A stretch of DNA of 64,000 nucleotides, from assembly GCF_933775445.1 (NCBI RefSeq), contig NC_065874.1, positions 28,466,501 to 28,530,500 on the forward strand, given 5' to 3'. Shown piece by piece: positions 12,064 to 21,900 of the stretch (positions are counted from its first letter, which is position 1; every line of letters starts with the position of its first letter). A program made the position numbers and the translations under genes. Source of the DNA: Argentina anserina. Lineage: Eukaryota; Streptophyta; Magnoliopsida; Rosales; Rosaceae. The notes beneath the pieces are model-generated. The model was not told the DNA's origin and did no database searches. It saw nothing but the letters and a program-made list of their open reading frames with translations.

Positions 12064-13254
12064 ATGATGAATTCTTTCAGCTTCCACAATTTTTTCAGGC
12101 AGAGACAACGTCAACAAGAAGAGGATGATGATATGGAGAAATCATTCGTGAATCAGGTGGTCATGGCGGAAGCACAACACGATGATTAATCAACACGACC
12201 AAGCGGTTCATATCGCGGTAAAAAACTGAATAAGCCACATTAGAGGCTATCTAGGGGACACAATCTCATGGAAGATTACTTCATCGAATGTCCAACCTTC
12301 GACGCTCAAGACTTTCGCAGGAGGTACAGGATGAGCAGAGACCGATTCAACATTATCATGACGGACCTCTGCAACCACGACCTTTCTTGGCATCAAAGAG
12401 AAGACGCCACTGGTTTGCTAGGGCTACTTCCCCAATAAAAGATGACTGGGGCTCTACGAATGCTAGCGTAAGGGTCAGCCGCAGATCAGTGTACTAAAAT
12501 TACAAGGATGGGAGAATCGACTACCCTAGAATGTATTAAGGAGTTTTGCAACCAAGTGGTTCATCTCTATGGTTCAAGATACCTCCGCAGTCCAACACCG
12601 GCAGACCTCACGTGACTACTAGCAAAAGGCAAACGCCGAGGTTTTCTAGGTATGATTGGAAGCATCGACTGCATGAACTGGGAGTGGAAGAACTGCCCAA
12701 ACGCCTATCAAGTGACATACTCGGGGCGAAATGGTCGCCCAACGGTTATCCTAGAGGCAGTGGCCTCGTATGATACGTGGATATGACACAGTTTTTTTGG
12801 GTGTCCTGGAGCTAAAAATGACATTAATGTGCTCCACCTATCAAATGTGTTCTTAGAGATCCTTGTCAAAAGAGGCCCAAATGTCGTCTACGAAGTCCAC
12901 GGATAGAGGTACACCATAGCTTATTATCTGGCTGACGGAATATATCAAAGGTACTCTACATTTGTCAAAACAATTTCCAATCCCCAGACGCCATAAGAGG
13001 CATACCGGAAAGATGTGGAGAGGGCATTTGGCATCTTGCAATCTCGATGGACAATTATACGTCATAGTTGTACATTGCACCACAAATCGGTAATGACTAC
13101 CATCATGTTAGCTTGTATTATATTGCATAACATGATTGTTGAGGAAAAGTGTGTGGATGATGAGGAAGAGGATGAGGAAGAAGAAGAAGACTTGCAAAAC
13201 CCATCGAGGGCTTTCTGCGTTTATGATGGGTCAGTGAGTGCACAAGGGAATTGA
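12064..13254 (+). pseudogene. PIF/Harbinger transposase (DDE_Tnp_4 type), eight in-frame stops
   Basis: A single reading frame of 397 codons holds the plant harbinger transposase order: LMEDYF, FRRRYRMSRDRF, GESTTLECIKEF, GFLGMIGSIDCMNWEWKNCP, FFGCPGAKNDINVL, YYLADGIY, TFVKTI, RKDVERAFGILQ and CIILHNMIVE, ending in an acidic tail. The catalytic triad is still encoded: D at 12667 (GSID), D at 12820 (NDIN), E at 13018 (DVERAFG). The frame is broken by stops at 12187, 12241, 12436, 12469, 12613, 12784, 12904 and 12994, yet no frameshift was needed to follow it. At least two stops fit C-to-T type changes (CGA to TGA, TGG to TGA). It would have cut and joined element ends in the nucleus together with ORF1. 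Confidence 0.9.
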
Positions 13255-13779
13255 GTTCTTTTTTAGCCAATCAGTAGAGATGGAGTTAATATACAACGGT
13301 TTCACAACCATGTTGCCGATCTCGAATCCACTTACATCCATCGAGAGCTCTAGAGAGACTTGGTGAAACACATTTGGAGGGTGGAAACTGGTGAAATACT
13401 TTAAATATGTTTTATTGTGTGTTTTCATGATGCTTGTGTTTAATTATTAAGCTTGTGTTTAATTTAAGTATGTGTTTTAATTTAATGTGTATTTTAATTT
13501 CAACTTAATAAATAAATTGCATTTTATTTCTCAAAAATTTAAATTATATAAAATGACGAGCCAAACCCAGATTTATTCTTAGTACAATACTATAACTACT
13601 ATGGAAATAGCACGCGACTTGGGTGATAACAATCCGAATATGTTTCATCGGTAGGTTAATCTTGACTAGCTTCTCCTTCATTAAGAATTGCTAGTTTCCT
13701 CTTAGTAAAATACATTTTCGAGATTGGGGTCATAGTCTTCAAATCCATTGTCATTATCTTGTTTCTTCAATCGTAACTC

Positions 13780-14810
13780 TTCTTCCGCCCTTGCTTATAT
13801 CCGCTTTTGAATGTCTATGTACTCCGCGTAATAATTAAGCTCACTTTCATTATGGGCTAGCCTCTTCGTATGCCATGATGCTTGGTCACTTGCAATGGTA
13901 TGCAAAACCTCAACTCGTTGCTCAATAGGAGTCTTACCCTGTTTCTTTTAGCGCCTAGCTTCCTTTGCTGCCTTGGTTCCCATTGGTCTAGGTGGACTCG
14001 ATGGAGCTGCCGTGTTGCTTTGAGGTGTCTCATTCAATTGGTCGTCATCCAAATTGATGGTTGGAGATGATTCAGTTGCGGAAGAAATATCATGGTAACT
14101 ACTTGCATATAGAGATGAAGTAATAGGTAACACCGCAACTAAAGATGGATGATCTTTAACCACTTCCCAACATTCAAAGTGTGTAAACCTTTTCTTCTTG
14201 GCATTATAGTAACATGATTAAGCTTGTCGTTCCTGATATGAAAAACTTATATTAGGTATATATTTAATAACATAATTTAAATAAATTAGATAAAACAAAT
14301 AATGTAAACAAATTAGATAAAACAAATAATGTAAAAACATTTGATATATTAAAATAAATAATGTAAACAATGCTACATATTTAAACAAATTAGATATAAA
14401 TTACATAATTTAATTCATATAATCAAATAAAAATTATAATATATGATAAAGTCATAAAACAATGTACTTACTTCGTCCATTAGCGAAGTGCCGCTAGCTA
14501 TACGTTGCCGTGACGCCGCCAAACATTCTCCCCATTTTTACAAGAGTAGCTTGAACTTATTGTAGTGAGAAACGAGCGCGATTCGGGTCCTCGGCTCCTT
14601 CAGAGGTTTCTCACCCGGTGCTAGCACGCAATTTTGCATATAATCGATATGAATTGTGTCCCACAATTTGTCCCTCTTTTGTTTGTTACCGTCATATTCA
14701 TCAATGCTATGACGGACAAAAGAGATGCACATTTGTAAATCTTCGGAAGGAAGACAATGGGTGCCCATTATTTTTGAAAAAAAATGATAAATGAAATGAG
14801 AGATGAGATG
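13780..14810 (-). pseudogene. Harbinger ORF1, Myb/SANT-like (NAM-associated) protein, decayed
   Basis: Reading leftward from a possible ATG at 14768, the segment with LPSEDLQMCISFVRHS, KLWDTIHIDY and EPRTRIALVSHYNKF matches the N-terminal trihelix/Myb-like part of the ORF1 proteins that accompany plant PIF/Harbinger transposases. After an AT-rich, intron-like gap (about 14225-14460) it continues as HFECWEVVKDHPS and then the tail RPMGTKAAKEARR, the usual NAM-associated C-terminal signature. Stops follow (for example after KEARR), so the gene is broken. It faces the transposase. In the family it acts as the DNA-binding partner of the transposase. Confidence 0.75.
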
Positions 14811-15809
14811 GAGGAAGATGTGAAATTTGTTGTGCACAAATTGGTGTGAGTTGATCAAATATTGAAGTAGTATTTACAGGCAAATTTTTGGGAGAGTTTT
14901 GAAATTTTTGGGATTTTTAACTATTTTTTGAGTTTATATCCGTTCTGATCAAATAGCAACCGTTACCTATTAATTCTGACCGTTTGATCGAAATTTCTGA
15001 TTCAAACTGGAAAACCAAGATCTATTAAACTGTTGGCACATTCGGTTCGTGTCAGCCATTCATTGGCTCGTTAATTTTTTATATCTTTTACTGCCGTGCA
15101 TTACACGCGCCTAACAGAAAAAAAAAGTTTTTAACCGCGCCTGACGTCACCCACGTGTTGTGGGCTCCGCCAGGCGGTCGAGCAATCGCCGAAGCAAACT
15201 TTGCTCGAGCGGAGAGGTGAGCAAACCATCCCGGTTGACTAGGTGAGCACCTCTCGTCCGGTGCAAGATGGAAAATCGGTTTGCTCGAGCAAACCTCACG
15301 GTCCCAGTCGGTGCTCGAGCATCACCTTCTCCTTTGCTCGTCGGTGCAGGTGCTCTTAGGTGATTGATTTGTGCCTTTTGATTTTGATTCTTCAATTAAT
15401 TTTTCTTTTGGGATCTTACAATAGAAAATTAGAGAAACCTAAGAAAAACTCAGAATTGTAGGAAGATTGTTCTTATTATTTATAATTACTTTCACTTGAG
15501 ATCAAATTCATCATGATGGTTCTGTATAATTACTTTCATTTCTTTTTAATTTTAAGGAAAAATATATAATTAGAACTTTAGTAATGTTTGCTTACCGTTT
15601 CTACACCCAGCCAAACATCACTAAGGAATTCAAATGGATTTTCTGCATGACTTCCCTGCCTTACCAAACATATGAAATGAATTTGGATAAGAATTCTAAC
15701 TTCCTTTCCCCATGGAAAAGAGAAGGGAATTAAATTACCTCCGACCAGCCAAACATGGCCTTATAACTCCAACCCACTTTGTCAACCAAATAATTTATAA
15801 AGTTACGTA

Positions 15810-15995
15810 TGTTCCGGGAGAATTACTATTCTACCCTTGTGTGTGTCTTAGCCTAATAAGTTTCTCATTAGGAGATAGATTAACATCTCCGTAGTAAATT
15901 ATGATTCCGAATCCTACGGGATTGTGGTGTTGTAAATGCCTATATATATGTCCCCATATCATTCAATAATATACAAGTATTTTCATCCTCAAACA
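15810..15995 (+). repeat. 5' LTR of the Copia element
   Basis: 186 bp, TG...CA ends, with a TATATATA-like box near 15940. It differs from the 3' LTR at six sites, including an A in place of G at three sites and two adjacent differences in the TATATA region. Confidence 0.95.
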
Positions 15996-16015
15996 CGTTA
16001 TCAGCACGAAGCCCT
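15996..16015 (+). promoter_or_regulatory. Primer-binding-site region
   Basis: CGTTATCAGCACGAAG starts directly after the LTR, where the tRNA primer of minus-strand synthesis binds. It resembles the TATCAG-type plant Copia sites, but the tRNA was not assigned. Confidence 0.6.
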
Positions 16016-16184
16016 AAAACCCTGAATCTTTTAGAGCCTTCCGAAATTTTTTTTCTCTTCTTCCCTCCGTCGCTCCTGCCCGCCGCTACCTCCTGCCGCC
16101 GCCGCAGCCCCCCTGCCGCCGCAGCCCCTGCCTGCCCTCGCAGCCCCTGCCCCTCGCAAGCCCCGCAGCCCCTGCCCGCAGCCC

Positions 16185-16450
16185 TACTGCTCGCCGCTCG
16201 CCGCTCGCCGCTCGCCGCATTCGCCGCTCGCTGTTCGCCGCATTCGCCGCTCGCTGTTCGCCGCATTCGCCGCTCGCTGTTCGCCGCATTCGCCGCTCGC
16301 TGTTCGCCGCATTCGCCGCTCGCCGCATTCGCCGCATTCGCCGCTCGCCGCATTCGCCGCTCGCCGCATTCGCCGCTCGCCGCATTCGCCGCTCGCTGCT
16401 CGCTGCTCGCCGCACTCGCTGCTCGCCGCTCGCCGCACCTGCTGCTCGCC
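16185..16450 (+). repeat. GC-rich 23-bp minisatellite in the retrotransposon leader
   Basis: Tandem units built from CGCCGCATTCGC and CGCTCGCTGTTCG words fill about 260 bp between the 5' LTR and gag. On the minus strand it reads as long arginine/alanine/serine repeats, which are not a gene. Confidence 0.9.
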
Positions 16451-16554
16451 TCAAAGCATTCAAAATTGCTCCTCCCGCATATTCACGCAAGAGACGTGAA
16501 AATCACAAGCAAGGACTTCGCTCAAGAGAAGCTACTCCCGTATACTACAAACCT

Positions 16555-16566
16555 CCCAAGGTAAAT
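16555..16566 (+). promoter_or_regulatory. Candidate 5' splice site in the Copia leader
   Basis: CAAG followed by GTAAAT at 16560/16561 is a strong plant donor, placed after the minisatellite and before gag. Together with the acceptors at 16906 and 18944 it could splice the leader to either ORF. This is an inference from sequence only. Confidence 0.5.
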
Positions 16567-16906
16567 TTTTATAAACGTTCCCGCTTTTGAACGTATAGAT
16601 ATATTATATCGGGCGCTATTAGCCTTCTTCTTGTCTTAATTCCGGCCTTTCTTATAACGCCGATGAGACTATAGAAGGATGGGTTTCCCCTCTTGGTCGA
16701 TGTTTTTTGTGTGACGGTCCTGGGGGAGTCACGATTGTTTTGAAAGGGAAGTTAATCGATTTTCGTGTGGTCGCCTGAGTGCACCGCTGTTTTGGGTGCG
16801 AGCATGAGTATCGCCGCTTGCATCGATTTTTCTTGTGACCATATACGTCACCCCTTCTAATTCCTATTATACTTGAATCTAATCGATTCTGTATTCGTGT
16901 TTGTAG

Positions 16907-17974
16907 ATGTCATCGCCATCTCGACCGGAATTTGGCCTTCTTGATCTAGAAGGAAAGGAATACCACCGCTGGGTTTCCGACATAGAACTCGCGTTCGAGA
17001 GCCGAGGGATTGAAGGCATGTTTGCCGACCCTCCTGCTGATTTCCCACCTATGGCTAAGACTCAGACTCTCATCTTTATGAGACGTCACATCCATACAAC
17101 TCTCAAGAGGCAATACTTGAACGTAAAAGATCCTAAAGAATTATGGGACAAACTACGCTTGCGGTACAACAACGTTCATGATAAGCTTCTCCCTGACTTG
17201 ACCGTTAGATGGGATAACATCCGTCTATTGGACTATAAGAGAGTGGATGATTTCAATCAGGATATGCTATGCTTGCAATCCGATCTTGGCACTGTTGGTG
17301 TCATCAAGACCGACCTAGATCTTCTCAATAAGACATTGGACACGTTTCCAATCAACTATGAGGTTCAAGCTCATACGTACCGCACTCATGTAGAGGAAGG
17401 GAAGATCCGGTCTTTTGCCGACTTAATGGCACTCTTAGCTAAGAAGGAGAGACATTCTGAGATTCTCCTCAACAACAACAATAGACCTGTTGGCACTAAA
17501 AGAATTTCTACGCCACAAGCTAACTATGGGAAAGCTCCTAAGCAAAAGAATCGATCAAGGAACGCTCCATATCAGCACCAAAATAACAACTCTCGTGGTG
17601 GGAGGCAACAAGGCCGATCTCGGCCTCGGTCCAATACATGGACCCGTGATGGTGGCGGCGCCGCACCCTCAGGGGGAGGCCGTCCCCGTCCCACACTTCA
17701 AGGAGGCCGTGCGCCTCCTAATGCCTCCACTTCCGGTAATGGCAAGTCTCCATGCTTCAAATGTGGCTCCTTCAAGCACTTTAATCGCGATTGTCGCGCT
17801 AGCAAAGAGATGATCAAGGCTTACTCCGCCTACAAGAAGTTTCTACAACCCGAATCGAATCATGTGGATGAGGACCATGAGATCGAGACTCACCATATCT
17901 CCATGAAACCCGAGCCCCTTGCTTCTAAAGCTAGGCCTCCGGTTGCTACCATGGATACTCCCGACTTTGATTAG
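16907..17974 (+). CDS. Copia Gag (nucleocapsid) protein
   Basis: The 355-residue structural protein of the retrotransposon particle. Residues 1-190 carry the plant Copia Gag domain (LEGKEYHRWVSDIELAF, DPKELWDKLRLRY, LLDYKRVDDFNQDM, LAKKERHSEIL). A basic glycine/arginine-rich linker follows, and one zinc knuckle CFKCGSFKHFNRDC (CX2CX4HX4C) lies near residue 285. The ATG directly follows TTTGTAG, a candidate 3' splice site. The ORF ends with its own TAG, so unlike most Copia elements it is not fused to protease. AATAAA at 18109, 135 bp after the stop, could end a separate gag transcript. Confidence 0.93.
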   Translation: MSSPSRPEFGLLDLEGKEYHRWVSDIELAFESRGIEGMFADPPADFPPMAKTQTLIFMRRHIHTTLKRQYLNVKDPKELWDKLRLRYNNVHDKLLPDLTVRWDNIRLLDYKRVDDFNQDMLCLQSDLGTVGVIKTDLDLLNKTLDTFPINYEVQAHTYRTHVEEGKIRSFADLMALLAKKERHSEILLNNNNRPVGTKRISTPQANYGKAPKQKNRSRNAPYQHQNNNSRGGRQQGRSRPRSNTWTRDGGGAAPSGGGRPRPTLQGGRAPPNASTSGNGKSPCFKCGSFKHFNRDCRASKEMIKAYSAYKKFLQPESNHVDEDHEIETHHISMKPEPLASKARPPVATMDTPDFD

Positions 17975-18944
17975 TCGTTTTAGCTTCTTTAGCTTTATGA
18001 TTCAAGTATTGTTATGGCCGACCGCCATTGTTATTTTCATTGACTTTGTAATAGTCTTTTGATTTTGGAATTAGAAGTTTATGTGTGATGTATTAAAGAT
18101 TGGCATTCAATAAAATTTCTCATTTCTTGCTTACAAGACGATCTCTTTGAGAATTTTATTTATCCGACACTTAGCATGATGATCAACGTGTGCAACTCAC
18201 GTGGTTTTTAAATTGGACGCTTTTGGGTCACATGGGACCCCAATAGCACTACATTGTGAATTTGGAACTTAAAATTCGGAAAACGAACCTCGGAACGTCG
18301 AAAAACGACGTCGTTTTGCCTTGGCCGGCCCCGGTTACTATTCCGGCGTTTCCGGCACGTTTTGCCGGCGTATTCGCCGTCTTCCGGCCATTTCCCGGCG
18401 TTTCCGGCACCGCCAATCGGCTCCTGCCGGCGTCTCCTGTCGGACCTGAAGTCCCGGCCTCCATACCGGCCAGTTTCGACAGCCGCCGGCCGGTTTTTCC
18501 GGCAATAGGTGCCGCCGGTTTTCCACCGAGTTTTTCGACGATTTTTTTTTCGTCGTTTTCTCGTGATTCTTCCGTCATATTGCAGCAGCCCCTGCTGCCA
18601 CGTTTTCCTCGTCCAAAATTCACCCGGTTTAGAGTTCTTTTGACATGGTTTTCCGGTTTGTTTTTCCGGTTTTCTCCAAGTCCGTTATATGCACTCACCG
18701 GTACTCTTTGTGTGTGTTTTCCACACCATTATTGGATGGTTTCTACCACCCTCGTTTACTGTTTGGTATTTCACTGCTTCAATACCATGATTTCCAACTC
18801 TTTAGTTGAAGAATGTAGTACTATTGCCATGTGATACATTCGATGGAATCGACCTTTGTTCCGATTCCCTTTCTTACAATATCCTACGGCGTATTGTATA
18901 GAATTGTTCCCGTGTCACTGACTCTCTTAATTGTCATTTTGTAG
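17975..18944 (+). other. Gag-pol spacer with poly(A) signal, GC-rich block and candidate splice acceptor
   Basis: It begins like a 3' UTR with AATAAA at 18109-18114. A block of CCGGCG/TTCCGG words fills about 18310-18540, and the spacer ends in a pyrimidine-rich TTGTCATTTTGTAG immediately before the pol ATG. The ORFs crossing it are composition artefacts. A normal Copia element has no such gap. Confidence 0.75.
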
Positions 18945-21900
18945 ATGTCACGCGGTGAAATCGAATGTCTAGCTGATTCCGGAACCACCCACACTGTCCT
19001 ACGGCACAGGCAGTTGTTCACGGATCTAGTGTTTTCGACTTCTTCGATGACTACAATGATTGGCTCGAAATCCATCATTCAAGGAAGAGGCACTGCTTCT
19101 TTCATGTTGCCTAATGGTACGACTCTTAACGTCGTAGACGCTCTTTATGCGCCAAAGTCTCCTCGCACCTTGCTAAGTTTTAAGGACATACGTGCCAATG
19201 GTTTTCACCTCGATACTTATGTTGAGAATGGAGAGGAATATCTTTGCGTTACCTCTGAGAAAGCAGGCCATCGCCGCATCTTAGAGAAGATGAAGAGTCT
19301 TGGGAATGGTTTGTATCTTACTTCCATTCGGATCTTTGAATCATATGCGGTTGAACGCAACTTTTGTGATTCGGACTCTTATATGCTTTGGCATGCCCGT
19401 CTCGGGCACCCTGGACGTGATATGATGATTAGAATTCTTAAGAATTCACATGGTCATCCATTTTTCAAGTCCCGGAAGCGATTGGAGGATCACCTCACCC
19501 GTGCTCCGCACGGTGAGGCCGTGCCGACCCATGCACCGCATGGTGAGGCCGAGCATGCCTCACTCGGCAGCTCCACGGCTTTCATGCCGTCGGTGGCGGC
19601 ATCCCCTCCTTCACAGGAGCTTGTGATGCCTCCCGTGCTTTCACATGCCTCCATGGCAATTTCTGATGCCCATCGCTCGTTTTGCAAAGCTTGTTCTCTT
19701 GCTAAATTTCAAGGAAGTCCTTCTTTTGCTAAGGCTTCAACCAAGAACATTCCATTCTTACAACGTATCCAAGGTGACATTTGTGGACCTATTCAACCAG
19801 AATGCGGACCTTTTCGATATTTTATGGTATTGGTTGATGCATCGACGCGTTGGTCACACGTCGCATTGCTATCCACAAGGAATGCTGCATTTGCTAAGTT
19901 ATTAGCTGAGATCATCAAACTTCGGGCTCACCACCCCGATTATACTATCAAATCCATTCGTTTGGATAATGCTGGAGAATTCACCTCCAAAACTTTTGAT
20001 GATTACTGCATGTCTATTGGGATCGAAGTTGAACATCCCGTTCCTCATGTTCATTCACAGAACGGTCTAGCAGAGGCTACCATCAAGCGTATTCAGCTTG
20101 TTGCTCGGGCAATGGTTATGGGTACTAACCTGCCGGTCTCTGCGTGGGGATATGCAGTGTTGCATGCAGCGACACTTATTCGTTTCCGACCCGCGGCTAA
20201 CCAAGCGTTTAGTGCGTACCAGATGGTAACTGGTTACGAACCCAATATTTCACACTTACGCATCTTTGGTTGCGCCGTTTATGTGCCTATTACGCCTCCG
20301 CTGCGTACTAAGATGGGTCCTCAGAGACGATTAGGTATCTATGTTGGCTATAATTCCCCAACGATTGTCCGCTACTTAGAACCAACCATCGGAGATCTCT
20401 TTACTGCAAGATTTGCAGATTGTCACTTTGATGAGACATGCTTCCCGTCGTTAGGGGGAGATGGGAATGTTATCATTCCAAATGAACGTCAGGAATTGAC
20501 GTGGTGTGTCCCCACTATGTCTCATTATGATCCCCGCACTGCTCAAAGTGAGTTAGAAGTGCAACGCATTATCGACCTCCAGAAAGTCGCGGATTCGATG
20601 CCCGACGGCTTTGTAGATATTGCTAAAGTGACGAGATCAAACATACCCGCTGCGAACGTACCGGCACGGTTGGATGTCCCGAAATACGGGCGTGGAAGAC
20701 AAGCTCCTGGACCTAGCAACGTTGGCACCGCCCCTGACAGTGGGACGGAGGCCGATGGCGGCACCACCGTACGCCGTGGTGTTGCCGGCGCCCCTTGTGG
20801 CGACGATGCTGAGATGGCCCAGCATGGAGCAGCTTCGGCCTCGGCTCCTCAAAGAAAAAGGGGAAGACCGATAAACTCTAGGGATTCAAAACCTAGAAAG
20901 AAGCGAATGACTAAGGCACAACGCGTCATCAACGATGAATCACCATCGTATGAAGTTGTCTCTGATTACAGCTATGTCCATGAATCAACTCAAGTGTTTC
21001 CGTGGGACGCTATGGAACCTTGTTTGATGCCAGAGAACAACGAAATCTCAGTGAACTACACAAGTGAGCAGTCGGTCCGAAACCGAGCCACCACATGCAT
21101 TGATGACGTTTTCGCTTATTCCGTCGCACTTGAGATCATATCTGAAGACGACGTTGAACCTCGCTCTGTAGCTGAATGCGAACGCAGAGCAGATTGGCCG
21201 AAGTGGAAGGAAGCAATCCAGGCAGAACTTGACTCATTAGCGAAGCGAGAAGTCTTCGGAAAGGTTGAATTGACTCCAAGAGATGTCAAACCTGTTGGAC
21301 ATAAATGGGTCTTCGTTCGTAAGCGAAATGAGATGAACGAGATCGTGCGTTATAAGGCAAGACTCGTGGCGCAAGGATTCTCACAAGGACCTGGTATTGA
21401 CTATGAAGAGACTTATTCTCCTGTTATGGACATCATTACCTTCCGCTACCTTATTAGTCTGGTAGTGTCCGAAAGACTAAACATGCAGCTTATGGATGTG
21501 GTCACATCTTATCTCTATGGGGATCTTGACGCAGAGATATACATGAAAGCTCTTGAGGGACTACCTTTACCTCCATCAAGTGCCTCCAGACCACGGAGTG
21601 CTCATGCAGTCAGATTACGTCGTTCGTTGTACGGGTTAAAGCAATCCGGAAGAATGTGGTACAATCGGTTGCATCAATACTTGGTGAGAAGGGGTTACAA
21701 GAATGATGAACTATGCCCATGCGTGTTCATACGAAAGACAAATTCCGGATTCGTCATCGTTGCGGTCTACGTTGATGACATGAACATAATCGGCACTCTT
21801 GATGAGATTGAAGAGACCGTGTCTTATCTGAAGTCGGAATTTGAGATGAAAGACCTAGGGAGGACGAAATTCTGTCTCGGCCTTGAGCTTGTGCATAGGG

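Larger units (their letters stand above)
11507..15355. mobile_element. PIF/Harbinger DNA transposon, decayed, with two convergent genes
   Basis: Left end GAGCATATGTACC (11507) and right end, read inverted, GAGCACCTGCACC (to 15355) match at 11 of 13 bases. Both are flanked by TTA (11504-11506 and 15356-15358). Subterminal copies of TTTGCTC-A/G-AG motifs occur at both ends. The interior carries a DDE transposase reading rightward and a Myb/SANT-like ORF1 reading leftward, the standard two-gene content of plant PIF/Harbinger elements. Length is 3849 bp. Both genes are broken, so it is non-autonomous now. Confidence 0.85.
10995..15760. mobile_element. Outer TIR element (Tourist/Harbinger-like MITE), split by a nested transposon
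   Basis: GGCCATGTTTGG at 10995-11006 is mirrored by CCAAACATGGCC at 15749-15760, and both ends are flanked by TTA (10992-10994 and 15761-15763). A TTA target duplication with a short TIR is the PIF/Harbinger/Tourist signature. A second, different TIR pair with its own TTA duplication lies inside (11507-15355), so this outer element would be about 900 bp without the insertion. The alternative is that the outer ends are a chance match, since the perfect TIR is only 12 bp. Confidence 0.6.

Noticed and set aside
16086..16490. Minus-strand ORFs of 80-137 codons rich in R, A, S, E
   Set aside because: They are readings of the tandem GC-rich minisatellite in the Copia leader; several frames are open only because of the repeat.
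18256..18834. 192-codon plus ORF and its minus partner in the gag-pol spacer
   Set aside because: Composition is driven by CCGGCG/TTCCGG repeats; there are no domain motifs and both strands are open.
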